From Agromyces larvae (lineage in GTDB: Bacteria; Actinomycetota; Actinomycetes; Actinomycetales; Microbacteriaceae), in the NCBI RefSeq assembly GCF_022811705.1, contig NZ_CP094528.1, positions 2,790,001-2,854,000 on the forward strand: a stretch of 64,000 nt of DNA. Reading direction: 5' to 3'. The notes under the pieces are model-generated. The model did no database searches, was not told where the DNA came from, and worked only from the letters and a program-made list of their open reading frames with translations. A program made the position numbers and the translations under genes. Below are positions 1 through 7,645 of this stretch, one piece after another (position 1 is the first letter of the stretch; the number at the start of each line of letters is the position of its first letter).

Positions 1-136
1 GCTTGGCCGCCACGCTGATCTGGATCAGAGGCTGCTTGACCCACATGCCCAGCTGCAGGAAGGTCTGCGAGTTGCTACACGGGATCCCGAGGAGCGTCAC
101 GGGCGGGCGGACCGCACGAAGGTGACGCTCCTGCAT
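1..136 (-). CDS. Partial N-terminal coding fragment, function unknown
   Basis: A minus-strand reading frame starts at an ATG at 136 and runs off the left edge of the window, giving 45 residues (beginning MQERHLRAV). Its codons have strongly GC-biased third positions, while the overlapping plus-strand frame does not, so the minus strand looks like the coding one. No domain is recognisable in so short a piece. It lies next to another gene fragment and an insertion sequence, so it may itself be a remnant. Confidence 0.35.
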   Translation of the reverse strand, partial: MQERHLRAVRPPVTLLGIPCSNSQTFLQLGMWVKQPLIQISVAAK

Positions 137-144
137 GCGGCCGC

Positions 145-264
145 GATCAGAGCTTGGCTGACGAGTGCACCTTCGCCTGGACGGTCTGCGGCTCGGCCGC
201 CGACGCCGCGGCGCTCGATGGACGCCTACTCTCCGAGTACCGGCCGCCACTCAACCGGGAGTGA
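145..264 (+). pseudogene. 3' remnant of a gene, possibly GIY-YIG-like
   Basis: The frame ending at the TGA at 262-264 reads ADECTFAWTVCGSAADAAAL and ends LLSEYRPPLNRE. The RPPLNR ending resembles the tail of GIY-YIG nuclease-type domains, where a conserved Asn-Arg pair follows a proline-rich turn. Third positions are GC-rich only over this stretch. No start codon or complete upstream domain exists in frame, since a stop lies at 37-39. I read it as the stump of a gene cut off on its 5' side; the family assignment is tentative. Confidence 0.3.
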
Positions 265-414
265 CCGGGGCAACGGCTCCCAGCTATGCAGCTGGGGCTC
301 GGTTGTGAACCACGGTTCGCAAAACTCGACCGGCAGCTGCAGCACCTCACCCATGCGCGCACGCTACGCCGCTCGGCCGAGGAGCGCCGGCGGCTGTCCA
401 CGGGCGTAGCGTGT

Positions 415-645
415 GCTCAGTGTCAGGGTGACAGTGCCGCTTCGCGGTGGTTGGATCCTGATCACCTGGTGTCTGGCTCGTAGCGTGACTGCCGCTTTCG
501 GGTTGGCGTGCATGCGTTTTGCCGATGCCGGGTGTGATGGACCGGCCGGCGTGACTTGATAGGAGCGTGGCATCGCCCCCGACTGAGGTTTGTCCGCCGA
601 CCGGCCCAACCTGTCCCGTTCGGATGTTGGAAGGAGACGATTCCC
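415..645 (+). ncRNA. Putative IS110 bridge (seek) RNA region
   Basis: IS110-group elements encode a structured guide RNA in the non-coding left end upstream of the transposase. This stretch has no convincing gene and contains several small hairpins: TGTCA-GGG-TGACA at 421-433 and CCGC-TTC-GCGG at 437-447, then further GC-rich potential stems up to the ribosome-binding site AAGGAG (631-636). The RNA ends and the target- and donor-binding loops cannot be fixed without the circular junction and an empty site. The call rests on element architecture plus visible hairpins. Confidence 0.45.
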
Positions 646-1704
646 ATGGTGATCGTCATCGGTGCGGATGTCCATAAGGCCACGCACACGTTCGTCGCGG
701 TCGACGACGTGGGCCGCAAGCTCGGTGAGAAGACCGTGAAGGCCACGACCGGTGGCCACGAGACGGCGATGCGGTGGGCCAGACGCGAGTTCCCTGGCGA
801 GTTGCGGTGGGGTATCGAGGACTGCCGCCACCTGTCAGCACGACTCGAGCGCGACCTCCTCGCGGCGGGGCAGGACGTGGTGCGGGTGCCGCCGAAACTG
901 ATGGCCCAGTCCCGCGCATCGTCCCGGGAACGGGGCAAGTCCGATCCGATCGATGCGATGGCCGTGGCCCGCGCGGCGCTGCGCGAACCCGACCTCCCGG
1001 TCGCGTCGCACGACGAGTCGACCCGTGAACTGAAACTGCTCGTCGACAGGCGGGAAGACCTGGTCGGCGAACGAACCCGTCAGATCAACCGACTCCGCTG
1101 GCATCTGCATGAACTGGATCCCGAGTTCGATGTTCCGGTGAAAGGGTTCGCGATCAGCAAGCAACGGAGACGCGTCGCGGACTGGTTGGACGGCCGCGAC
1201 GGACTGGTCGCTGAACTGGCACGCGATGTCCTCGCGGACATTGACGCGGGCAGCTCCCGCATCGACGACCTCGAGAAGCGGATCACTGCGTTGGTCGAGG
1301 ACCGTTACCCGCACCTGCTCGCGATCCCCGGCTGCGGCGCTCTGACGGCGGCGAAGATCGCCGGAGAGACCGCGAACGTCGACCGCTTCCGGTCCGAAGC
1401 ATGCTTCGCGATGAACGCCGGCGTCGCACCCCTGCCGGTCTGGTCAGGGAACACCAAAGGGCGGGTCCGGATGAGTCGCACCGGGAACCGGCAACTCAAC
1501 GCAGCCCTTCACCGCATCGCCGTCACCCAGATCCGACTCGACAGCCTCGGCCGCGCCTACTACCGCAAACGACTCGACACGGGCGACTCCACCGTCGAAG
1601 CCCTCCGCTGCCTGAAACGACGCCTCGTCCGCATCGTCTTCCATGCCCTCCACACCGACCAGCACCCCGCACAAACCCCCGCGAGCCACCCACTCGCGGC
1701 CTAA
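646..1704 (+). CDS. IS110 family transposase (DEDD recombinase)
   Basis: The 352-residue protein moves the element by RNA-guided recombination. The N-terminal RuvC-like DEDD domain shows D8 in GADVHK, E58 in GIEDCR and D100/D103 in KSDPIDA. The C-terminal Tnp20 domain has the helix-hairpin-helix-like IPGCGALTAAKI and then PVWSGNTKGRVR, the segment holding the family's catalytic serine. The ATG at 646 is preferred because AAGGAG lies ten bases upstream and homologues begin at the VIVIGADVHK strand; the frame is open for another 30 codons upstream, inside the left end. It looks intact. Confidence 0.93.
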   Translation: MVIVIGADVHKATHTFVAVDDVGRKLGEKTVKATTGGHETAMRWARREFPGELRWGIEDCRHLSARLERDLLAAGQDVVRVPPKLMAQSRASSRERGKSDPIDAMAVARAALREPDLPVASHDESTRELKLLVDRREDLVGERTRQINRLRWHLHELDPEFDVPVKGFAISKQRRRVADWLDGRDGLVAELARDVLADIDAGSSRIDDLEKRITALVEDRYPHLLAIPGCGALTAAKIAGETANVDRFRSEACFAMNAGVAPLPVWSGNTKGRVRMSRTGNRQLNAALHRIAVTQIRLDSLGRAYYRKRLDTGDSTVEALRCLKRRLVRIVFHALHTDQHPAQTPASHPLAA

Positions 1705-1706
1705 CA

Positions 1707-1720
1707 CTTGACATAGGAGA
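1707..1720 (+). promoter_or_regulatory. IS right end with TTGACA and AGGAG
   Basis: The sequence CTTGACATAGGAGA directly follows the transposase stop. TTGACA is a perfect -35 hexamer and can pair with a -10 in the left end when the element circularises. The AGGAG at 1715-1719 sits six bases before the ATG of the next gene, so the insertion sequence appears to supply that gene's ribosome-binding site. Both roles are inference from position. Confidence 0.45.
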
Positions 1721-1725
1721 AACTC

Positions 1726-2223
1726 ATGAGCGACACGACCGATGCGGCACGGCTGACCGACGCGCGACGCGACCAGCTCGATTCGATCCTCGACGAGTTC
1801 CTGCACAACTCGCCCCGCGGGCGGCGTCTGCTCGCAGTCGACGGCGCCTCGCCCGAGCAGGCGGCGCGCTGGGCCGACGACCTCGCCGACCGGCTGCGGG
1901 CGAAGGGCCAGCCCGCGACGCGGGTGTCGAACGGCGACGCCGGCGAGCAGGCGCTGCGCGCCGAGACCATCGAGCCGTTCCGTGCGGGCACGCTCGCGGG
2001 TGCCGACGACCCCGACACGGTGCTCGTCGTCGACGGCCGCGGCATCATCGACGGCTCGGCGCACGGGCTGTGGCACTTCCGCGTCTGGACGCTCTCGGGC
2101 GACGAACTGCCGAACTCGGGTGCCGACGTCATCGTCGACGCGACCGACGAGGACGCCCCCACGCGGTACTTCTACGACTACTGCAAGCTGCCGCCGAGCG
2201 TGAACCCGCCCGGGCTGAACTGA
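1726..2223 (+). CDS. Degenerate uridine-kinase-like P-loop protein
   Basis: The 165-residue protein has the layout of small uridine-kinase-like proteins: a strand then VDG (LLAVDGASPEQAARWADDLA), a middle VLVVDG strand, and a C-terminal RYFYDYCKLPPSVNPPGL. The Walker A motif is missing its G-K-S/T (VDGASPEQAA in place of VDGPDGAGKT), so it probably cannot bind ATP in the usual way. It begins about 20 bp after the IS110 transposase stop, whose right end supplies the only visible ribosome-binding site, and it converges on fgd with a 12-bp gap. Function is unknown; the kinase ancestry is inferred from motif positions. Confidence 0.6.
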   Translation: MSDTTDAARLTDARRDQLDSILDEFLHNSPRGRRLLAVDGASPEQAARWADDLADRLRAKGQPATRVSNGDAGEQALRAETIEPFRAGTLAGADDPDTVLVVDGRGIIDGSAHGLWHFRVWTLSGDELPNSGADVIVDATDEDAPTRYFYDYCKLPPSVNPPGLN

Positions 2224-2235
2224 GCGGCGGCCGGC

Positions 2236-3282
2236 TCAGGAGCGCGGGTCGGCCCCGCCCGCAGCGCGCGCCCGCAGCCGCGGCGCGAGGTCGCGCTCGA
2301 ACAGTTCGAGGAACCGTCGCTGGTCGTGCCCCGGCGCGTGGAACACGAGGTGATCGAAGCCCCAGTCGAGGTACTGCCCGATCTGCTCGACGACCTCGTC
2401 GGGGTCGGTGCCGACGATCCAGCGCTTCGCGATCTGCTCGATCGGCAGCGCATCGGCGGCCTTCTCCATTTCGACCGGGTCGGTGATGTCGTGCTTCTGC
2501 TCCTTCGAGAGCGACAGCGGCGACCAGAAGCGGGTGTTCTCGAGGGCGGCGTCGAGGGTCTCCTCGTACGAGAGCTTGATCTCGATCATGCGGTCGAGTG
2601 CGCCGAAGTCGCGACCGCCCGCGGCTGCACCCTCCTTCACCGCCGGGATGAGCTGGTCGACGTACAGCTCGGCGCCCTTGCCCGACGTGCAGATGAACCC
2701 GTCGCCCGCACGACCCGCGTACTTCGCCACGGTCGGCCCGCCGGCGGCGATGTACACCGGCACCGCGACATCCGGCCGGTCGTAGATCGACGCGCCGTGC
2801 GTCGAGTAGTACTCGCCCTCGAAGCTGACCTGGCCCTCCTCAGTCCAGAGGGCGCGCATGAGGCGAACCGCCTCGCGCAGCCGCGCGAACCGCTCGCGGA
2901 ACTCGGGCCAGTCCTGCTCGCCCGCACCGCGGAACCCGGTCGCGATCTCGTTCAGCGCCTCACCGGTGCCGAAGCCGGCGATGATGCGGCCCGGGTACAG
3001 GCATCCGAGCGATGCGAACGCCTGCGCCAGCACCGCCGGGTTGTAGCGGAACGTCGGCGTCATGACGCTCGTGCCGATGCGCACGGTGCTCGTGCGCTCG
3101 CCGACCGCGGCCATCCAGGTGAGCGAGAACGGCGCATGCCCGCCCTCGTGCCGCCACGGCTGGAAGTGGTCGCTCGTCCACACCGATTCCATGCCGTGCT
3201 GCTCGGCGAGCACCGCGATCTCGACGAGCTCGCGCGGGTTGAACTGCTCGGCGCTGGCCTTGTATCCGAGGGTGAGGGTCAT
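2236..3282 (-). CDS. fgd: F420-dependent glucose-6-phosphate dehydrogenase
   Basis: It oxidises glucose-6-phosphate to 6-phosphogluconolactone while reducing cofactor F420, supplying F420H2 in the cytoplasm. The 348-residue protein follows mycobacterial FGD1 closely: GYKASAEQF at the N-terminus, [16 protein letters not shown] with D38, H39 and W43, GTGEALNE with E108 (the catalytic and F420-contacting residues of the family), and [19 protein letters not shown]. It is slightly longer than FGD1 (about 336), partly from a short insert (GAGEQD) near residue 120. It is last in a minus-strand run after cofE, an LLM oxidoreductase and cofC, with a 45-bp gap, so F420 synthesis and reduction are likely co-expressed. 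Confidence 0.93.
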   Translation of the reverse strand: MTLTLGYKASAEQFNPRELVEIAVLAEQHGMESVWTSDHFQPWRHEGGHAPFSLTWMAAVGERTSTVRIGTSVMTPTFRYNPAVLAQAFASLGCLYPGRIIAGFGTGEALNEIATGFRGAGEQDWPEFRERFARLREAVRLMRALWTEEGQVSFEGEYYSTHGASIYDRPDVAVPVYIAAGGPTVAKYAGRAGDGFICTSGKGAELYVDQLIPAVKEGAAAGGRDFGALDRMIEIKLSYEETLDAALENTRFWSPLSLSKEQKHDITDPVEMEKAADALPIEQIAKRWIVGTDPDEVVEQIGQYLDWGFDHLVFHAPGHDQRRFLELFERDLAPRLRARAAGGADPRS

Positions 3283-3327
3283 GTGTTCGATCCTCCCACG
3301 GCGGCCCGTCGGGCGAGCGGGCGGGAT

Positions 3328-4185
3328 TCAGCGGGGCAGCCAGGGGAGGGACGCCGCGAGGCGGGCGAGCTCGGCCGCGGTCGCCGGGCCGACCCCGAGC
3401 GCGACGGCCGCGACGAGCGCGGCCGCGGTGTCGACATCGCGTCGCAGGGTGGGCCAGGACGACATATCGGATGCTCCGAGCTCGACGAACCCGGCGGCGG
3501 CGTGCCGGGCCGCCGAGTCGGGCCCGAACCGGGGGGCGAACGGCACGCCGCCTCGGGCGGTCGCGAGGGTGGTGCCGGTGCCGTCGGCGTCGCGGACGAA
3601 GGCGAGCGGATGCCGCGCCGCGGCCTCGAGCGCCGAGGCGAGGTCGTCCGCGCGCAGGGCCGGCAGGTCGCCGAGCAGCACGCCGATGGGCGGGGCATCC
3701 GCGGGGTGCGCGCCACTTGAGCGCCCTGCGCGCCATTCGGACTGGCGCGACACGCGCGTAGGTGGCGCAGCGCCGGCGCCGGGCGCACCCGCCGCCGCCG
3801 CGATGCCGTCGGCGATCGCGGGATCGAGTCCGCGCACCTCGGGCTCGGCGACGAACTCGGCGGCGCCGGCGAGCGCGGGGTCGTCGGCGACCACGAGCAC
3901 ACGCCCGACGCCGGGGGTCGCGAGCGCGACCGCGACGGTGTCGGCGGCGAACGCGCGCGCGAGCGCGGCCCGCTCGTCGGGGCCGGCCTCGGGGGCGAGG
4001 CGCGTCTTCGCGCGCGACGGCGACTTCACCGGGATGACGAGGGTCCAGGCATCCGTGGGCCCGCGCTGCGCGCCAGTTCGCCGCCCGCTGCGCCATTCCG
4101 GCTGGCGCGCAGGGCGCGCACGTGGCGCAGCGGCGGGGGCGGGCGCGGGCTCGGGGGCCGGCACGCCGTCGTCGGCCGGGCTCAT
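3328..4185 (-). CDS. cofC: CofC/FbiD F420 guanylyltransferase with two embedded palindromic repeats
   Basis: It activates the 3-carbon acid of F420 with GTP (2-phospholactate in archaea, phosphoenolpyruvate in actinobacteria), making the donor for F420-0 synthesis. The core is clear: TLVIPVKSPSRAKTRLA (residues 48-64), VGRVLVVADDPALA, and GVLLGDLPALRADDL (168-182). Length is 285, against roughly 210-220 for the family. The excess comes from two copies of a 59-bp palindromic repeat read in frame. One adds an N-terminal extension (residues 20-39, RQPEWRSGRRTGAQR); the other splits the core between the nucleotide-binding strands (140-159, RQSEWRAGRSSGAH). The ATG overlaps the stop of the upstream LLM gene (ATGA), so translation is coupled. 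No other start lies between the first repeat and the core. Confidence 0.88.
   Translation of the reverse strand: MSPADDGVPAPEPAPAPAAAPRARPARQPEWRSGRRTGAQRGPTDAWTLVIPVKSPSRAKTRLAPEAGPDERAALARAFAADTVAVALATPGVGRVLVVADDPALAGAAEFVAEPEVRGLDPAIADGIAAAAGAPGAGAAPPTRVSRQSEWRAGRSSGAHPADAPPIGVLLGDLPALRADDLASALEAAARHPLAFVRDADGTGTTLATARGGVPFAPRFGPDSAARHAAAGFVELGASDMSSWPTLRRDVDTAAALVAAVALGVGPATAAELARLAASLPWLPR
3710..3768. repeat. Palindromic repeat P1, copy A, inside cofC
   Basis: This 59-bp imperfect palindrome has nested stems GCGCCAC/GTGGCGC, GCGC/GCGC and CGCGCCA/TGGCGCG, with 4-nt internal loops on each side and a 7-nt apex (TTCGGAC). It lies in the middle of the cofC core and is translated in frame as TRVSRQSEWRAGRSSGAH. 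The length and geometry match copies B and C exactly. Confidence 0.88.
4070..4128. repeat. Palindromic repeat P1, copy B, inside cofC
   Basis: This is a second 59-bp copy with the same layout: outer arms GCGCCAG and GTGGCGC, inner stem GCGCCA/TGGCGC around TTCCGGC. It is read in frame near the CofC N-terminus as RQPEWRSGRRTGAQR, the same reading phase and orientation as copy A. Confidence 0.88.
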
Positions 4186-5183
4186 CGACGCAGCCCCGGC
4201 AGCACCTCGCGGCCGTACACCTCGAGGAACGCACGATGGTCGCGCCCGACCTGGTGCACGTACACCCGGTCGAACCCGAGGTCGAGCGCGCGCTGGATGC
4301 CGGCGCGGTGCACGTCGGGGTCGGCGCCGATGAGCATGCGCCCGGCGAAGTCCTCGGGGCGCACGGTGCGGGCGATGTGCTCGAAGTCGAACGGCGAGCG
4401 GATGTCGCCGCGCGGGATCCGCAGCCCCGCGATCGGCCACTGCGCGACCGCATTCGCGATCGCCTCCTCGTCGGTGGGCGCCCACGAGACGTGCAGCTGC
4501 AGCACCTTCGGCATCCGGGATGCGTCGCGGCCGACCTCGCGGGCCCCCTCGGCGAACTTCGCGAGCAGCACGGCGAGCCGGTCGTCGCCGGGCGCGCCCG
4601 TGGTGATGAGTCCGTCGACCGTGCGGCCCGCGCGCTTCGCCGTCACCGGGCCGCCCGCCGCGACCAGGATGGGCGGCGCGACCTCGGGCATCGTCCAGAG
4701 CCGGGTCGACTCGAGCTTGAAGTCCTGCCCGGCGAACCGCACGTCGCGGCCCGCGATCGACGCCGCGAACAGGCGCTTGATCAGGTCGACCGCCTCGAAC
4801 ATGCGGTTGATGCGCTCGGGCGCTTCGGGCCAGTACTGCCCCACCACGTGCTCGTTGAGGGCCTCGCCCGACCCGATGCCGAGCCAGTGCCGGCCGGGAT
4901 GCATCGCCGCGAGCGTCGCCGACGCCTGCGCAACGACGGCGGGGTGCATCCGGTACCCGGGGGTCGTGACGCCTGGGCCGAAGTCGCCCGTGGTGCGGGC
5001 GGCGATCGCGGCGAGCACGCTCCAGACGAAGGATGACTCGCCCTGCGCCGGCAGCCACGGTTGGAAGTGATCGCTCGCCATCGTGCCGGCGAAGCCGTGC
5101 CGCTCGGCGAGCGCGGCGAGCTCGACCGCCTCGGCGGGCGGGAAGCGTTCGAGCATCGCGGCGTAGCCGATGTGCGCAGGCAT
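4182..5183 (-). CDS. LLM-class F420-dependent oxidoreductase, FGD-like
   Basis: The 333-residue TIM-barrel enzyme belongs to the F420-using branch of the luciferase-like family and is a paralogue of the downstream fgd. Shared motifs are SDHFQPW (residues 38-44), GYRMHPAVVAQASATL, GIGSGEALNE and PPILVAAGGPVTAKRAGR. The SDHFQPW and GEALNE signatures hold the Asp-His and Glu that contact F420 in FGD. The phosphate-binding part differs from fgd, so the substrate is probably not glucose-6-phosphate. Its TGA overlaps the cofC start by four bases. A repeat array separates it from cofE upstream. The substrate cannot be told from sequence. Confidence 0.85.
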   Translation of the reverse strand: MPAHIGYAAMLERFPPAEAVELAALAERHGFAGTMASDHFQPWLPAQGESSFVWSVLAAIAARTTGDFGPGVTTPGYRMHPAVVAQASATLAAMHPGRHWLGIGSGEALNEHVVGQYWPEAPERINRMFEAVDLIKRLFAASIAGRDVRFAGQDFKLESTRLWTMPEVAPPILVAAGGPVTAKRAGRTVDGLITTGAPGDDRLAVLLAKFAEGAREVGRDASRMPKVLQLHVSWAPTDEEAIANAVAQWPIAGLRIPRGDIRSPFDFEHIARTVRPEDFAGRMLIGADPDVHRAGIQRALDLGFDRVYVHQVGRDHRAFLEVYGREVLPGLRR

Positions 5184-5219
5184 GCGTCAATCCTGCACCC
5201 GGGACGGTCGTGAGAGCGG

Positions 5220-5357
5220 CCTGAGCCCCCTAAGCCCGTCGAAGGGGGCGCGCTTCGACAAGCTCAGCGAGCTCAGCGAGCTCAGCTGGCTCAGCTGGCT
5301 CAGCGAGCTCAGCTGGCTCAGCGAGCTCAGCGGGCTCCTCGGGCTCCTCGGGCTCAG
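5220..5357. repeat. Tandem array of P3 repeat units (GCTCAGCGA/GCTCAGCTG)
   Basis: It starts with a P3 palindrome (CCCGTCGAAGGG...CTTCGACAAGCTCAGCGAG) and continues as about a dozen 9-bp units alternating GCTCAGCGA and GCTCAGCTG, then CGGGCTCCT units. It fills the space between cofE and the LLM gene, and its last GGCTCAGC provides the TGA stop of cofE on the minus strand. It may act as an RNA hairpin between the two genes. It is not a CRISPR, since there are no unique spacers. Confidence 0.85.
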
Positions 5358-6133
5358 CCGACCAGCGGGCCCTCGGCCTGCGCCTCGTCGAAGCCGGCGC
5401 GGTAGCCCTCGTCGTACGCCTCGTCGGCGCCGAGCCGGAAGAGGTCGCGTTCGGCGGGCCGCACGATGCTGCGCGCGCCGGGCAGGTCGAGGTCGCCCAC
5501 GTACCGCCCGAGACCGCGCACGATCGCGACCGGGATGCCCGCCGACTTGCCCTTCACGAGTTCGGCCGCGCCGGCGATCTCGTCGGCCACGCACGGCATG
5601 GTGACCGCGAGCGCCTTGCCCGAGGCATCCGTCGACCCGCGCAGATCCTCGAAGACGTGCACGCCGGCCGCACCGATCGCGAGATCGGTCTGCCCCTCGC
5701 GCCAGGCGCGCCCGACGGTGTCGGAGAGGATCACCCCGAGCCGCAGACCGGTGAGCGCCCGCAGGCCGGTCGCCAGTTCGCGGGCGGATGCATCGGGGTC
5801 GACGGGCAGCAGCAGCACCGTGCCGTCCGGGGCGTTGGATGCGTCGACCCCGGCGGCGGCCTGCACGATGCCCTGCCGGTTCTCGACGATGCGGGTCACA
5901 CCGCCCTCGTACTCGCGGGTCGCGACGACGCGCACCGTCTCGGCGGTGATCGCGTCCTCGCGATCGGATGCCTCGATCACGCGCCCCTCGGCCTTCGACA
6001 CGATCTTCGACGTGACGACGAGGATGTCGCCGTCTTCGAGGTCGGCTGCGGCCGCGATGATGCCGGCGAGGTCGTCGCCCGCCCTGATCTCGCCGATGCC
6101 CTCGACGCCTGCGACGCTGAAGCCCACGCACAC
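5354..6133 (-). CDS. cofE: Coenzyme F420-0:L-glutamate ligase (CofE)
   Basis: It adds L-glutamate residues to F420-0 using GTP. The 259-residue protein has the CofE fold signatures: [35 protein letters not shown] (with the nucleotide- and metal-site residues), [16 protein letters not shown] and [14 protein letters not shown]. In mycobacteria the orthologue FbiB carries an extra C-terminal nitroreductase-like domain that reduces dehydro-F420; here the protein ends after the ligase domain, so that step must be done by a separate protein. It is first in the minus-strand F420 run. The stop codon falls inside the adjoining repeat array. Confidence 0.9.
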   Translation of the reverse strand: MCVGFSVAGVEGIGEIRAGDDLAGIIAAAADLEDGDILVVTSKIVSKAEGRVIEASDREDAITAETVRVVATREYEGGVTRIVENRQGIVQAAAGVDASNAPDGTVLLLPVDPDASARELATGLRALTGLRLGVILSDTVGRAWREGQTDLAIGAAGVHVFEDLRGSTDASGKALAVTMPCVADEIAGAAELVKGKSAGIPVAIVRGLGRYVGDLDLPGARSIVRPAERDLFRLGADEAYDEGYRAGFDEAQAEGPLVG

Positions 6134-6243
6134 CCCCGGATGTCTCGCCGACCATCATTGCAGTTCGCGGCAGCCGGAGCATCCGACCAGGCGCATCCGC
6201 GTGCGGGCGTCCGCAAGGCCTCGTGCCGCACCCGTCGGCCGCG

Positions 6244-6249
6244 TAGCAT
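6244..6249 (+). promoter_or_regulatory. -10 box (TAGCAT), leaderless start
   Basis: TAGCAT lies six bases before the ATG at 6256 and there is no Shine-Dalgarno sequence. This spacing is typical of leaderless mRNAs in actinobacteria and recurs before several genes in this window. Confidence 0.55.
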
Positions 6250-6255
6250 CCGACC

Positions 6256-6750
6256 ATGACGCACGCCGACATCCCGGGCGACGGGCGCACCGAGACGCCC
6301 ACCGAGAAGGCCGACCGCAACTGGAACGACATCCTGCAGGAGCTCCGCGCCGTGCAGACCGGCTCGCAGATCCTCTCGGGCTTCCTGCTCGCGGTCGCGT
6401 TCCAGCCGAAGTTCGCCGACCTCGACGGGTACGAGGTCGGCCTGTACCTCGTGCTCGTCGTGCTCGCCGGGTTCGCCACCGTGCTGGGGCTGGCGCCCGT
6501 GATCATGCACCGGCAGCTCTTCGCCCGGCACCAGAAGGCACGGCTCGTGCACACCGCGAACCGGTTGCTCATCGCGCTGCTGGTGGTGGTGTCGCTGCTC
6601 GCGGCCGGGGTGGTGAGCCTCATCTTCGACGTCGCCGTCACCCGTGAGGCCGGTTTCATCGCGCTCGGGGTCTCGCTCGCGGTCGTCGTCATGTTCTGGA
6701 TCGTCGTGCCGCGCATCGGGCGCCGGGCCGCGACGGACGCGGGCGCGTAG
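6256..6750 (+). CDS. DUF6328 family membrane protein
   Basis: This 164-residue protein has four predicted membrane helices: GSQILSGFLLAVAF, YLVLVVLAGFATVLGLAPV, LLIALLVVVSLLAAGVVSL and GFIALGVSLAVVVMFWIVV. A charged cytoplasmic N-terminus ending NWNDILQELRAVQTGSQIL matches the conserved opening of the DUF6328 family. Function is unknown. It is divergent from cofE and appears to be transcribed without a leader. Confidence 0.75.
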   Translation: MTHADIPGDGRTETPTEKADRNWNDILQELRAVQTGSQILSGFLLAVAFQPKFADLDGYEVGLYLVLVVLAGFATVLGLAPVIMHRQLFARHQKARLVHTANRLLIALLVVVSLLAAGVVSLIFDVAVTREAGFIALGVSLAVVVMFWIVVPRIGRRAATDAGA

Positions 6751-6772
6751 CATCCGGGTCGGCGGCGCCGCT

Positions 6773-6778
6773 TACGCT
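6773..6778 (+). promoter_or_regulatory. -10 box (TACGCT), leaderless start
   Basis: TACGCT is followed after seven bases by the exonuclease III ATG, with no ribosome-binding site between. It is the same pattern as at 6244 and elsewhere in the window. Confidence 0.55.
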
Positions 6779-6785
6779 GGATCGC

Positions 6786-7634
6786 ATGCGCATCGCCACC
6801 TGGAACGTCAACTCGATCCGCACCCGCCACGCCCGGGTCGTCGACTGGCTGGTGCGCGAAGACGTCGACGTGCTCGCGATGCAGGAGATCAAGTGTAAGC
6901 CCGAGCAGTTTCCGCACGAGGCGTTCGAGGCGGCCGGGTACGAGGTCGTCGCGCACGGGCTGAACCAGTGGAACGGGGTCGCGATCGCCGCGAGGCATCC
7001 GATCACCGATGTCGAGACGCACTTCCCGGGCCAGCCCGGCTTCCTGAAGGGGCATGACGGGCCCGACCTGCCGATCGAGGCGCGTGCGCTCGGCGCGACC
7101 GTCGGCGGCGTGCGGCTGTGGAGCCTGTACGTGCCGAACGGGCGCGCCCTCGCCGACCCGCACTACGTGTACAAGCTCGACTGGCTCGCCGCGCTGACCG
7201 AGTACACGCGCGCCGAGACCACCGGTCGGCCCGAGGTGCCGTTCGCGCTCATGGGCGACTTCAACATCGCGCCGTTCGACGTCGACAACGGCGACCCGGC
7301 CGTGCGGGTCGGGGTCACCACGCACGTGTCGCCCGAGGAGCGCGAGGCGTTCTTCACACTCGAGAACGCGGGTGTCGCCGACGTGGTGCGCGCGCGGGTG
7401 CCCGAGGGCCTCTACACCTACTGGGACTACCAGCAGCTCAAGTTCCCCCGCAACGAGGGCATGCGCATCGACTTCATCCTCGGTTCGGCGGCGTTCGCCG
7501 AGCGGGTGACGGATGCCTCGATCCACCGCAACGAGCGCAAGGGCACCGCGCCGAGCGACCACGTGCCGGTGCTCGTCGACCTCGCCGACGCCGAGGGCGA
7601 CGACGAGGACTTCGACCGGCCGATGTTCCTGTAG
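6786..7634 (+). CDS. xth: Exodeoxyribonuclease III
   Basis: This AP endonuclease and 3'-5' exonuclease acts in base excision repair. The 282 residues show the whole family set: MRIATWNVNSIRTR, MQEIKC with the metal-binding E34, LYVPNG, MGDFNIAP, a C-terminal RIDFIL, and SDHVPVLVDL with the catalytic Asp-His. Length is normal for the ExoA/XthA branch. It converges on a response regulator gene with an 11-bp gap. Confidence 0.93.
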   Translation: MRIATWNVNSIRTRHARVVDWLVREDVDVLAMQEIKCKPEQFPHEAFEAAGYEVVAHGLNQWNGVAIAARHPITDVETHFPGQPGFLKGHDGPDLPIEARALGATVGGVRLWSLYVPNGRALADPHYVYKLDWLAALTEYTRAETTGRPEVPFALMGDFNIAPFDVDNGDPAVRVGVTTHVSPEEREAFFTLENAGVADVVRARVPEGLYTYWDYQQLKFPRNEGMRIDFILGSAAFAERVTDASIHRNERKGTAPSDHVPVLVDLADAEGDDEDFDRPMFL

Positions 7635-7645
7635 CGGGCGGCGGG

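Larger units (their letters stand above)
410..1724 (+). mobile_element. IS110-group insertion sequence
   Basis: The element consists of a long non-coding left end (about 235 bp before the transposase start), one DEDD transposase gene and a very short right end (about 20 bp after its stop). That asymmetry is typical of the IS110 group, in contrast to the IS1111 group. The right end carries TTGACA (1708-1713), matching the half-promoter that IS110 right ends donate to the circular junction. IS110 elements lack long terminal inverted repeats, so both boundaries are estimates. The right boundary lies just before the ATG at 1726. Confidence 0.7.

Noticed and set aside
265..483. Short plus-strand ORF (MQLGLGCEPRFAKLD...)
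   Set aside because: Only part of it has coding bias and it runs into the non-coding left end of the insertion sequence; at most a remnant.
3328..5190. One 620-residue fused protein covering cofC and the LLM gene
   Set aside because: The upstream 335 codons are an off-frame reading of the LLM gene; the ATGA overlap at 4182-4185 marks the real cofC start.
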